Origin: Xenoacremonium recifei
Lineage: Eukaryota; Ascomycota; Sordariomycetes; Hypocreales; Nectriaceae
NCBI GenBank assembly: GCA_012184525.1
Contig: WOFQ01000002.1
Location: forward strand, 744,001-808,000
Reading direction: 5' to 3'
DNA: 64,000 bases
How positions within the stretch are numbered: position 1 is the stretch's first letter; every line of letters starts with the position of its first letter. Below are positions 22,811-33,047 of the stretch, in pieces. The notes below the pieces were generated by a model, which had not been told where the DNA came from, did not search any database, and was given only the letters and a program-made list of their open reading frames with translations. The translations under genes were made by a program, and so were the position numbers.

Positions 22811-24658
22811 ATGCGACTCTCGCGGTGCATCTCTGAAACCCGAGTCACGGCCGCCCTGCTGTTATCATTCCTCGCCTTCGCCCCAACATCCGCCTCCAGC
22901 CAGCGCAACAGCCCGTTCAACGAAGAGATCCTCCTGCCTCCGGGCCCGGCGGTTCCATCGCGTCCAGAGCCTCCGAGTCCGGCAGAACATGTGTTTACAC
23001 TACGACACATTTACCACCATGGCACAGATCGATATCCCGAGCTTCATCGGAGGCAAGACATAATACATGACGAGTCAAAGGTGCTGCTGGCAGCGGAGGA
23101 TGGTTACGAACAGTTCGAGATAGGGAAACTTGCGGCGAGAAGCAATTCCGCGTCGATCGAGCGGTTAAAAGACCGGCGCCCGTCTGTCGTCGATCCGATG
23201 GTAGCTGAGGGCCGTCGACGCGGCTTCGCTGCCGTACTGGATAGCTCTGCTTGGACGCTGGACGACGTTCCCTCTCCAGATATCACAGACAAAGGAACCG
23301 TTCTGACATTGGCCCTGATGGCGGCAAACGCCTATGTTGAGAAGGACGGCGAAGCAGACTGGGAGGAAGTTGGTGTGCCCTTCAACCGAAGCGCCGACTT
23401 CGGATGGGAGGGCGATGGACTCCGCGGCCACGTCTTTGCCGATGAGAACAACTCCACCATCGTCATCGGTCTCAAGGGAACCTCGCCCGCCGTTTTCGAT
23501 GGAGAGGGAACGACGACCAACGACAAGGTCAACGATAACCTGTTCTTTAGCTGTTGTTGTGCTCAGCAGGGACAATGGACCTGGCATCAAGTCTGCGATT
23601 GTGCAACGGGCACGTACTCGTGTAACAACACGTGTGTTTCCCAGGCTTTGCGGGAGGAGAACCGATATTACACGGCAGCGCGCGAGTTGTATTCGAACGT
23701 CACCGAGCTCTACCCCGATTCTACGGTGTGGCTGACCGGCCACTCGCTCGGCGGAGCTGTTACTGGCTTGCTCGGTCTGACCTATGGTTTACCCGTAGTG
23801 ACGTTTGAGGCAGCCCCTGAAGCCCTCGCTGCGTCTCGGCTGGGCCTCCCGGTGCCTCCGGGCTCCGATCCAGACTTTCCCCAGACTCGCGAGAACACAG
23901 GCGCGTTCCATTTTGGCCACACTGCCGACCCCATCTACATCGGCACCTGCAATGGGGCTACTGCGTCGTGCTCATTCGCAGGTTATGCCATGGAGTCGGC
24001 TTGTCACACGGGCCGAGAATGTGTCTACGATGTGGTCGCCGATAAGGGCTGGCGAGTTGGCATCGGCACTCACAAGATTCGCTCCGTCATTCACGATGTC
24101 ATCATGAAGTACGACGACGTTCCAAAGTGTGAGTTCACCCCTGAATGTCGAGACTGCGCGCAATGGAAGATGTATGAGAGCAACGGCACCGAGACCACCA
24201 CAACATCCGCGTCCTCGACAACAACACGAACAAGGACTCGGACCACGACATGCGAGACTCCAGGATGGTGGGGTTGTCTCGATAAGACCACCACGGCTAC
24301 TACCACGACCACTACGACGTCGTCCACGTCTACATCCACATGCAAGACCCCTGGCTGGTTTGGCTGCAAGGACAAGACCACGACTACCGAAGTGACTTCG
24401 ACTCCTGACCCTACGGCCACAACAACTTGCAAAACCCCGGGCAGATTTTGGGGTTGCAAAGATGAAGTCACAGCAACTAGCGGCGTCCCTTCCTCAACTA
24501 TGGCTGCGCCACCTATCACTGCGGCACCGACGTCTACTCCTACGACGACCTCAAGCCCCTCGCCATCCAAGGAGCCCAGGTGTCGTTCCCGCAACTGGTT
24601 TGGCTTCTGCAGGGATTGGGAGGGCATGGAGGAAGGGTACATGCCAGAAGAGATATAG
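22811..24658 (+). CDS. ATG15: Autophagic body lipase ATG15
   Basis: A single exon encodes 615 aa. The N-terminus has a basic start and one hydrophobic segment (TAALLLSFLAFAPTSASS, about residues 12-30), the signal anchor that sends Atg15 into multivesicular bodies and vacuoles. The lipase core contains the class 3 nucleophile elbow TGHSLGG, with the catalytic Ser at 312. Cys-rich stretches (FFSCCCAQQG, VCDCATGTYSC) around residues 245-275 are typical of fungal Atg15. In the vacuole it degrades the membrane of autophagic and Cvt bodies. The C-terminal 150 residues are a Thr/Ser-rich linker with three CxTPG...GC modules plus a variant fourth, unlike the short tail of the yeast enzyme. N-glycosylation sequons (NRS, NNS, NCT-type) fit the luminal location. 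Confidence 0.93.
   Translation: MRLSRCISETRVTAALLLSFLAFAPTSASSQRNSPFNEEILLPPGPAVPSRPEPPSPAEHVFTLRHIYHHGTDRYPELHRRQDIIHDESKVLLAAEDGYEQFEIGKLAARSNSASIERLKDRRPSVVDPMVAEGRRRGFAAVLDSSAWTLDDVPSPDITDKGTVLTLALMAANAYVEKDGEADWEEVGVPFNRSADFGWEGDGLRGHVFADENNSTIVIGLKGTSPAVFDGEGTTTNDKVNDNLFFSCCCAQQGQWTWHQVCDCATGTYSCNNTCVSQALREENRYYTAARELYSNVTELYPDSTVWLTGHSLGGAVTGLLGLTYGLPVVTFEAAPEALAASRLGLPVPPGSDPDFPQTRENTGAFHFGHTADPIYIGTCNGATASCSFAGYAMESACHTGRECVYDVVADKGWRVGIGTHKIRSVIHDVIMKYDDVPKCEFTPECRDCAQWKMYESNGTETTTTSASSTTTRTRTRTTTCETPGWWGCLDKTTTATTTTTTTSSTSTSTCKTPGWFGCKDKTTTTEVTSTPDPTATTTCKTPGRFWGCKDEVTATSGVPSSTMAAPPITAAPTSTPTTTSSPSPSKEPRCRSRNWFGFCRDWEGMEEGYMPEEI
24251..24600 (+). repeat. Cys-rich tail modules in ATG15
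   Basis: Inside ATG15, modules begin at Cys481 (CETPGWWGCLD), Cys511 (CKTPGWFGCKD) and Cys540 (CKTPGRFWGCKD). A diverged fourth begins at Cys591 (CRSRNWFGFC). Spacing of the first three is about 30 residues, separated by Thr-rich linkers. Each module keeps two Cys that could form a small disulfide loop. The function is unknown to me. Confidence 0.85.
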
Positions 24659-25385
24659 GCAGACGATGTCTGTTCCTTGATTATGCTTCTCATTCCAACA
24701 AGTATAAAGAGCGGAGTTGATCTAGTAGTCACCGGATATAACTTCATACTACCAGAGGCACTGGAACAACCTATGGTGTATGGTCTTTTCAGCAAGTCGG
24801 CGGTTCACGTGCTACCTACTGGATATCTTGTTGCTCGATGGGATATTTGAAGCTGTGTAAAGGGTTGAATGGGCTTTTATGTTGGGATAGAGTGGTTTGT
24901 AACAGTTGCATATGGCGTTGTTGGTCAGTGTTGGGTTTCTACACGGTCATGGTGAGGTAGGGAGTCATTCTGGATAGATCATGTACCTGGTTAGGTACGG
25001 AGCGTTACTACTTGAAGACTTTTTTCTTGGTCTTCATAGAAGAAATAAGGCATATATGAAATAGCGAATTGCAAACTTACTTTACTGAGACTTTCTGGGG
25101 AGAATTGAGTGTCCTTGTTGAGGTGTGCTGGAGATGTCTTACATAAGGCAGTCGCCGTCACATGGCGCTGCGATTTGGATCGATGCAAGGTACTGACCAA
25201 AATTTTAGCCTGCCTGATCTGCTCCATACCAAAAGCTTCGCCCAACGACACGCATTTCCGGTTCTTCACGCTTTCATCTACATCGCCAACGAGCAGCCTT
25301 TTCGAGTTCCTCCGACATGTGAAATAAATTGACGACTCTATGATCCTGCTTACCAATACATCCTTCGTATTTGGATGATTGCACG
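24659..25385. other. Intergenic region between ATG15 and VPS72
   Basis: A 727-bp tandem spacer holding the ATG15 3' UTR and the VPS72 promoter. It is somewhat AT-richer than the flanking genes. Nothing else is recognised. Confidence 0.5.
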
Positions 25386-27738
25386 ATGGCCTCGGACACG
25401 GAGCGCTCCAAGCGAGACGAATCTCGATCCCATGGCGCGTCCAGCGATTCCGACAGTGACAGCGACAGCGGCAGCAATAGCGAGGCCTCGTCCAGCCATG
25501 GAACTCCGCAGCCTGTAGAATGGCTTGCTACGGCGCGCGAGCGTCGATCCACGGCTGGCAATCGCATGAAGTCAATGCTTGCCAACGAAGAGCCCGACTC
25601 AGACCTCGAACTGCTGTTTGCCGAAGACGAGAACGACCAGGGATTCAGCGACGTCGACGACGATGGCTCCGACGCCCAGATGGACTCGTCGTCGGACGAT
25701 GAGGACGAGAACAACGCGCCAGATGATATGGAGGGCGAGAAAGAGCTGGAGAGACAGGCTAAGGAACGGCGCGCAGCCCAGCGCAAGCGACGAGCACAGG
25801 AGGCCATCCCGGCCAAGTTCCGCAAAAGAGTTCGCATCGATCCCACGACCGCCGCGCCCGCACCGCGCCCTAAGAAGAAATCAGAGCGCGCATCATGGCT
25901 TCCATCTCCGGCCGACCTTCCGACCCGCGCCTCGTCGCGCAAGACGACCCGGTTATCCAAGGAGCAGTTGCATCAGCAGATGATGGAGCGGGAGGAACGT
26001 CGGCTAAAGCAGATGGATCAGATGGCCAAGAAAGCTGCCAAGCTGGAGGCGATGAAGAAGCCGCCCATGACCCAGGAGGAGCGACTGCGTGAGGCAGCCA
26101 TTGTCGAGAAGCGCAACAGCAAGAGTCTCAATCGCTGGGAGGAGGCTGAAAAGCAGCGTGAGGAAGAGCGACGAGCCAAGCTGGCGGCGCTCAACAACAG
26201 AACTCTAAAGGGGCCTGTCATTACCTTCTGGAGTGGCTTGGGCGAGTCAGAGGGTAAATCGACACACGTGGGAAAGATCGTGATGGAAGAGAAGCCCAAA
26301 AAGAAGCGGGAGAAGAAGGATAAGGGTAAGGACCAGGCCGAAGTCAAGGGGCAAGTCCAGAATGGAACTCCCGAGCTCAGTTCACAGCCGATACAACCAA
26401 CGCAATCAACACAACCAGCGCAACCATCTACACAACAAACACCTTCTCAACCGACAGAACCACAGCAGCCCAAACCTGTCGCCTCTCAAGGCCCCAGTAT
26501 TGCTCCTCAACCTGAACCGGCAGCTAAGCCCCCAGCCCCGGCTCCAAAGATCGAGGAAACTCCTCAGTTGATGGCGATACCTTCGGCAGCACCAGCACCT
26601 CCTCCTTCTCACCCACCGAGCGGACTCGCAGCCCCATCTTCCGCGCCTCCTGCAGCTCCCATGCCTCCACCCCAAGAAACATCAAGATCTGTCTTGACTC
26701 CTCCACCTGGCTTATCACGGCCTTCTAACCCGAAGACATCCGGCGTGCTCGCCGCCCCTATTCTTGCGCCACCGCCTGGCATAGGTTCCAATGGGATCCC
26801 AATGCTAGGTTTTGGGACAGGTAGCCCGAAATCAAACGTCCTAGCACCACCAAATACTTCTAGCCCAACCCTACCACCGAGCTTGGCCGTCCCGAATCCG
26901 GTTCAACCTGTTCCAGCTGATTCTGGAGCAAGCCCTGTCACAAAGACGGAAACGAAACTGGAACCCGCAAGTACGACTACTCCTGCAACTCAGAAAGCCC
27001 CCGAGCCTACGCCGAAGGATATTCCTCTTCAGCCTATCCGCAATCCTCCCGCTCTGTTCTTATCCAAGGCCGGCAGTGCAACGCCTTCGGAACCTCTTTC
27101 AGAGCCTCCCCCTGAGACTCCACCCCCTGAAATCGTCACCCGTAATACCATAATCTTCCAGAACTTCGACGAGAACGCCATCAAGGACCGCAACGTCCAG
27201 ACCCAAATACTCTTCAACCGCAAGATGACCAAACTCCCAAGTAAGCCATTCTCTCCCTATTCAAGACAAACCAACATGCTCACACTATTATCCAGAACCC
27301 ACGCCAGCACCCCTATGCGTCATCACTCACCACCCAGCCCGGTACCGCGACCCCAAGACCGGGCTCCCCTACTACAACGCCTACGCCTACCGCGAGATCC
27401 AGCGCCTGCGCCGCGGCGACTACCACTGGAGCAAGCTCCTCGGCGCCTGGGTCGGCAGCGGCACATACGCCGCCCGCGGTGTGCCTGAGCGTTTCCTGCA
27501 TCCCGAGAAGGAGAGCCCCAACAAGAAGGCCCTCGAAGAAAAGAAGAAGGCCGAGGAGGAAGCACAAAAGAAGAAGGCTGAGGAGGAGGAAGGCGAAAAG
27601 GCCGAGGCAGAGAAGAAACCAGAAGAGGAGGTGAAAGATACGGAAAAGAAAGACATTGCTGAAAAGAAGGATGATGCTGTAGCGGCGACTGCTGCTGAAG
27701 GAGCTCAGCCGCAGGCGGTGGAGGCTGCGGCATCTTAA
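25386..27738 (+). CDS. VPS72: YL1 family protein VPS72/Swc2 (SWR1 complex)
   Basis: Exons 25386-27240 and 27296-27738 with a 55-bp intron (GTAAGC...CCAG) give 765 aa; the start is the ATG at 25386. The N-terminal YL1 region has Ser/Asp/Glu-rich acidic stretches with WLATARERRSTAGNRMKSML, the H2A.Z-H2B binding motif region, followed by a long basic coiled segment. The YL1_C domain spans the intron: NTIIFQNFDENAI before it and PLCVITHHPARYRDP after it, then TGLPYYNAYAYREIQRL. The middle (about residues 320-560) is a Pro/Gln/Ala-rich low-complexity linker. The C-terminus is a Lys/Glu-rich helix. Swc2 recognises H2A.Z for deposition by SWR1. Correct splicing is needed to see the YL1_C domain, since the unspliced frame reads into nonsense. 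Confidence 0.93.
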
Positions 27739-28354
27739 TGATGAATGACGACTTTATTTGGATAAATGCCATGCATCAATGATAGACGGGCATGGATGGC
27801 TGTACCACTATGTATACAATAGATACCCTCCTTAATACGGAGGCTTGGATACTTCATGGGATCGAATGCAAGAAACAAACATTTCACTTTGAACTTTGAG
27901 ATCTGATGAGACTTGATGATTTCGCATTTCTTCAACGTTCTTGCTTCTATCATATACGCCCAAAGGCAAGTCTTCGAATGGCACATAACACATGACAGGC
28001 CATCCGTCCCAATCCCCAGTCAAACACTTCTTCACGAGCTTCGTTCTTCGATCAACGCTCTGAACAAAAAGGGTATAAAACTAAATCCTTGATCGCGATC
28101 TCTTCATTTTTATCTTGGGGTCATCTGTGCCCTTATCAAGATCCCTTCTCCTTAAACGCCAAAGATCACAGACTAATCCACTGATAGATCGTCCATGATC
28201 CGAGAAAAATCATATAAAATAAATCAAACGCCATCTATGCCATGCAAGTTTCGTTTTGAGTGGTGAAGGGGGTGAAACGGTCCCTAGACCAGGAGTATTG
28301 TGTACTTTGTCGGATGTAATGAGAGTGGAGGGTGTTTGCAGACAGACAAACTGT
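27739..28354. other. Convergent intergenic region
   Basis: 616 bp between the ends of VPS72 (plus) and the CBM-like gene (minus). It is AT-rich around 27830-28220 with several AATAAA-like strings, consistent with two 3' UTRs. No gene is seen. Confidence 0.5.
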
Positions 28355-30934
28355 CTAAATTTGCTTGCGGCCAATGACATCAACGATCCAGCCCAGCTCG
28401 CTGGCGAAATCATCCAATCCAGTATCGATCGGGCTGCCGAGGAAGTTGCTGCCATTGACAGAGAGGCCAGTATCACTGCGGGCAAGCAGCGGTGGAGAGT
28501 TCAGCTTCGCGTAGGTAGGCTGAGGCTTGAAGATCTTGCTTCCCGCCTCCTCTTGCTCGGGAAGACTGTAAACCTCAAACTTCTGATCCTGGGAAGGAGC
28601 ACCCGTGTTGGGTAGGAAAGAGAAACAGTCGCTGTTATTGCTTGACAGCATGTCATCCTCGTCGTCGGTTTCGTCGTAAAAGGTAGGCATCTCGGGGGAT
28701 CGGGGAGAGATGGGCGAGGCAAAGGCGCTCGACGATGTCGAATAGGGGCCATGAGATCTCACATTGGTCTCAAGCTGAGGAAGACTGGGGGCAACCGCAG
28801 ATGCGGGTGCCTCTTGCAAAACCTCAAGGTGATGGTCTCGTCGAGGCGCAATAAGAGTAAGTGAGCTGGAGTTGTTGATGGACGAGGTAACGGAGTCCGA
28901 CGAAGTCGAGCGCTTGATCGGCGGGGGCGAGAGGCAAGTAGGGAAGGGCTGGTTCTCGGAAGCCGCTGAAGTTGCAAAGTTGTCGTCGTCGTCGTTTTCC
29001 TCGACGATATCCTCGGGGATGATAACCGATGGCCTCAGGCTGAGGTTGGAGTCGGGTCGTGGAGGGAGATCGTCGGAAAGGAAACGGCGTAGCGATTCCG
29101 GGGAAATATCCCTTGTGCGAGTCCCTTCCGAGGGTGTAGCGCTGCGGCTCTGCACAGCCTCCAAACCAGACTCCGAGGTGATGCTCAGGTCATCGCAATC
29201 GCGAGAACGTCCACGCTCTCCATCGCGACTGGCCAACCGACGGGTGAAGAACCTCTTCCAGGCACCTGGAGCTGGGGAGAGGGATCGAGAGGAGGCCTTG
29301 TGCTTGAGGAGAGGAGAGGAGCCAAGGCGGAAGGGAGCGTTGTCTGAAGGAATAGATGGGGCGGGTCGAGGTGTGATGAACCTGGAGTCTGGGTTCATGG
29401 TTTTCAAGTCTGTGCAACGCATCGAGCTGAGCGACGCGCTGCGTTGTCGAAGAGCCTGCTCGACAGGGACAATCATGGTGTTGATGGTTTGCCCAGGGAG
29501 ATAGGGGCAAGCAGTAGTCGAGGGAACAGTGGGATCGTAGGTCTCAATGGAACCGTCGACCTCGTACTGGTGAATCATTGTCAGAGAAAAGATTATGTAA
29601 GGATAGTAAGAAGGGTTGTGCAATTGATATTATAAATGAGAGGGAGATGTTTCAAGAGTGTAGTCAATGTAGAGGGTGAAAGATTGGGAGGGAGTGGTTG
29701 ATGTTGTGAGTTGGCGTTGTGGTTGAATGAATGAATGACTGAAAGTGAGAGAAGGGGGTTGAAGTTGGATGACGATGATATCAACCAGCAGGGGATGAGA
29801 GGACATACATAGTAATAATAGGTATGTCCCATTTTGAGGCCACCGTTCCTCTTATACGGGGACGCATTGATGCTGCTGGAGCCTGTGCCCGATGCGTCGT
29901 CACAAATAATGTCGCGGAAAGAATAGCAGCCTCTCCACTGGCCACGGCCACGCCGGACGTCTCGTTCCATGCTGTAAAATTGGGTGAAATTGTCCCACGA
30001 GCCAATAAGCTGCACGGACTGGACTGAAGGGTGCGTCTGGCTGGGATGCAAGTCAGCCTCATTGCAGAAACGTTTAGGGCCCGACGGCACGGAAGGGAGC
30101 ATAATGCGTGAACGGAAATGAGAAAATGCGAACGTGCATGAGACAGCCAGCCACTTGGTGGGCGCAGCGCAGCGCTCAGCAGTGCTCCGGCATGCAGCTG
30201 GATTGGCCTGGAGCATTATTTTCTTTTCGCTTGCGGCCATTGAAGGCCGCATAAGTGAGCTGAGACTCGGGGCCCCGAAACCAGCCCGCCAACACACACA
30301 GAGCAACTAGGGGTTCCCCAGGAGCCAGCCAGCCAGAGCCAGCCACCGCGAACCAGAACCAGCCATGGAACCAACTAGGCCCAACAACATGGCTTGGGCA
30401 GCTGTGCCAGCAAAGCAGACCAGCACGGTCGCATGTCTGACCAGTGGGTGGCCAATGAGGCCATGTTTCAGGCGTCGCAAGTCGGGAGGGTAGAAAAATG
30501 GAAGCTTCCATACCACGTAACCACAGTGACTGAGACACGCTGGGTCCGGTTTTGGGTCTACCGGTCCAATGTCGCAGACGTGTAAGACGCAACCGGAGCG
30601 TGGCACCAGTAGTTGTCTTGGAACAATGAGACACTCTCCCACTCCGACAACGTGCAAGTCGACAGGGAATGCTTGAATGTTTATTGACGAATGAAAGGAG
30701 CGCGAATTTGCCAAGAATGAAAATAATGAACGTGGTAGAGTATAAGATGACTGAGTATCCCGGATTTGGTGGAGGAGTCTCAGGACGCAAGAAATTCGGC
30801 CAGCGAAAGATAGGGTCGGGCCAATGGCACCGCAGAAAGCAGGAGAAGGGGAAAAAGGAAAGCAAGTGAACAAAAGAAAGGTGAAGAGTCGAGACTCACA
30901 ATAGAAAGGTAACGAGAGTCGTTGAGGGGTCCAT
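28355..30934 (-). CDS. Protein with AMPK-type glycogen-binding (CBM48/E-set-like) domain
   Basis: Three exons: 30934-30900 (MDPSTTLVTFL plus 2 nt, donor GTGAGT), 30040-29809, and 29566-28355, giving 492 aa. The joins give LVTFLFQTHPSVQSVQLIGS and GHTYYYYYEVDGSIETYDP. Residues about 5-120 form one continuous beta-rich domain containing SVQLIGSWDNF, GQWRGCYSF and TYYYYYEVDG, the pattern of AMPK-beta/CBM48 folds (VxLxGSFNxW, then KxGxYxYKFxVDG). The remaining 370 residues are Ser/Pro/Asp-rich and probably disordered, with an Arg-rich patch (WKRFFTRRLASRDGERGRSR) that resembles kinase sites. Such folds bind alpha-glucans or serve as kinase-complex scaffolds; the role here is unknown. A start at the ATG at 29578 must be wrong: it lies in intron 2 and cuts the domain in half. 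The exon 1 call is an inference from frame and domain fit. Confidence 0.8.
30041..30899 (-). other. 859-bp first intron of the CBM-like gene
   Basis: Donor GTGAGT follows exon 1; the acceptor is preceded by CTGAC, a good branch site, then CATCCCAG. The length is far above the usual 48-118 bp seen in this window. The alternative is that translation starts at an ATG inside this segment (30240 or 30108 in the same frame), but those N-termini do not complete the first beta strand. Confidence 0.6.
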
Positions 30935-31940
30935 GGCGGCTGAAGGCGAGACGGGTCTCGACGGAATAAATATGTGTAGGCCTGGCGACTCCGGCTGGGC
31001 TGGGCTGCTGCAGGGACCCGGCGATCCTGCGAACGACACCAACAGGCGAGGGCGTCTAAGTCAACACGAACGGGGCAGCGCTTTTTTTGGACGACCCGAA
31101 ATGCTGGAATTAGACACTGAGATTAGGAACGATGAAACGCAAAGGGCGTCCGTCGCATGTTTAGACAGACGCAGGTCCCAGGTTCCAGATTGCAGTGCAC
31201 ACGAAGCGAGGTCGCAGCGGCCAATGGCGATGCCAGACAGCGAGGTTGTAAGCGCCGTGATGAGATGAGATGGGCGATTTATGGAGCAGAGGCCGATGGT
31301 CTGGCGCTTACACGCAACAGATGCGATGAGATGCTGTGCTCGTTTTAGGAGCGTTCTGAGAGCCGACTGTCAGATGTCGTTGCTATTGCCGGTCCTGGTA
31401 GGGTGGTATTGGTGCTGCTACTGGTGGGATATAATCGGCGCTGGCGTTGAAGTCATAGTCGGGGCCGTCGCATAGTGTAAGTGGTGCGTACGTGATGCAG
31501 AGGCTGAACCAGGTTTGCGGGAGCGGATGAAAAGATTAAGGAGTAAGATGAAGTCGGGAGAAGGAAGAAGAAAAAAGAAAAGGCGGCAGTGATTCAAAGA
31601 CGCAATGGGGAGCGTTTGGCAGGAGCCCAAAGGACCAAAGGCAGGAAGGAGCACCTTGGGGGCGATCCAGCGGGATGGGAAGGCGCAGACGGAGGAGGAT
31701 CCACGGTGAGCTTCAGCCAGCCTCAGCCCGGATCCAGCCCAGGTTCAACCAGAAAACAAGCCAAAAGCCAGCCAACGACGTCAGCCGGAGAGCGTGGCAG
31801 AGGTCAGCTGAGTCGAGTCGAGCAGCGGGAGAATAAGGTTGCAACGGATCAGCAGCCACCTGCGTGGGCGGGCGAGTTTGGGCAGCCGCTTCTGGAGGAC
31901 GGGACAGCAACAATAGGACGAGACGAAACGCGACGAGCGA

Positions 31941-31955
31941 GACGAGACGAGACGA
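31941..31955. repeat. Short tandem repeat (GACGA)3
   Basis: Three perfect GACGA copies inside a longer imperfect ACGAG-rich stretch (about 31917-31957). Confidence 0.85.
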
Positions 31956-32650
31956 GGGGCTTCGACGCAATGCGACTTGACGATGGTGATAAATGGGAAC
32001 AGGAGCAGAGGCGGCCGGGATCACGAAACGAGGGGGGCGGCATATTAGGTATTTTCAATCTTTACTCTGCTCTGCGGCTTGCACGGAGCCAGCCAGCTAG
32101 CCAGCCATGAGACCACGGCAGGCGAACCGACGACACACGGGACACACTAGAGGGCTCGCTAGATTCGATTGATATGGGCTTGCTGGTCCAGCAGGCGAGG
32201 AGCTGTGCTGCAAGAGGCATCGCGGGAGCTGGGATGTGTGGGAGCGGCCCCTGGATCCTGGATGCAGCACAACAGAAGCTGAAGCAAGCACCAGATGGGA
32301 GCGTTCGCGATTGGGCCTCAGCCGCCATGCGTGCTTCCCACCGCTGCACCGATTCGCGCCGGCTAGACTGCACGGGGAAAGGCGCGGCAGCCCCGAGACC
32401 AGGTGGATTTCATTGACGGCGACAATTCGACATTGAATGAGCCAGGGGTCAAGGAGGGGCGGAGGGACATTGACATTGTTGCAAAGACCTGACTGACCTC
32501 GCAATGAAGGAGCGCATGTCAGCGTCTCAGACAGGAGCGTTTCAAGGCTTGTCGCAATGCCTTCTGCTCTCTTCCAAGACTCATGGACGAGCAGAGACAG
32601 TAAAAGGATTGCCCGGCAGTCAAGTCAGCCCAAGCCTCTTCCCACGGTTG

Positions 32651-32665
32651 CCCCCCCCCCCCCCC
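32651..32665. repeat. Poly-C run (15 C)
   Basis: Fifteen consecutive C bases between TTG and TTG. It is prone to slippage, so the true length may differ. Confidence 0.9.
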
Positions 32666-33005
32666 TTGTCGTCTGGCGCGGATCACAACCACGGTCCGAC
32701 TAACACGGAAAGCCTGCTTCAGCTCTGATTGCCCACGGCCAACTCGATAGCGCGGAGAAGATCGCTGGCCGACGTGTACCAAGTGCGGCAGATTCCTTGT
32801 TTTCGGTCTCTGTCTTTATCTCTACTGCCGACGATGATGTTGATGATGCTGCTGTTACTTCGTCACCGCTCCGTCTTCATCGGCAGTCTCTCGCTCGCAT
32901 CAAACTCCGTCCCTGGACGGAACCCGCGATGGATTTCCCCCAATTAATTCTTCCGCGTGCGCCCAGGCAGACTGATGATCCACATCCGCAGTGGAGACGA
33001 TTGAC

Positions 33006-33047
33006 TGATTGATTGATTGATTTGATGGATGGATGGATGGATGGATG
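33006..33047. repeat. Compound microsatellite (TGAT)4-(GATG)6
   Basis: Four TGAT copies (33006-33021) are directly followed by six GATG copies (33024-33047). The two arrays differ by one base per unit, suggesting one arose from the other by mutation and expansion. Confidence 0.92.

Noticed and set aside
24091..24795. 234-codon minus-strand frame opposite the ATG15 tail
   Set aside because: It mirrors the Thr-rich repeat tail (Val-rich antisense), typical of a shadow frame.
29576..29578. ATG as start of a 407-codon gene ending at 28355
   Set aside because: It lies just upstream of a CACCAG acceptor inside an intron; using the upstream exons completes a recognisable domain.
33006..33047. Tandem units as a possible CRISPR-like array
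   Set aside because: 4-bp perfect units without spacers; a simple microsatellite in a eukaryotic genome.
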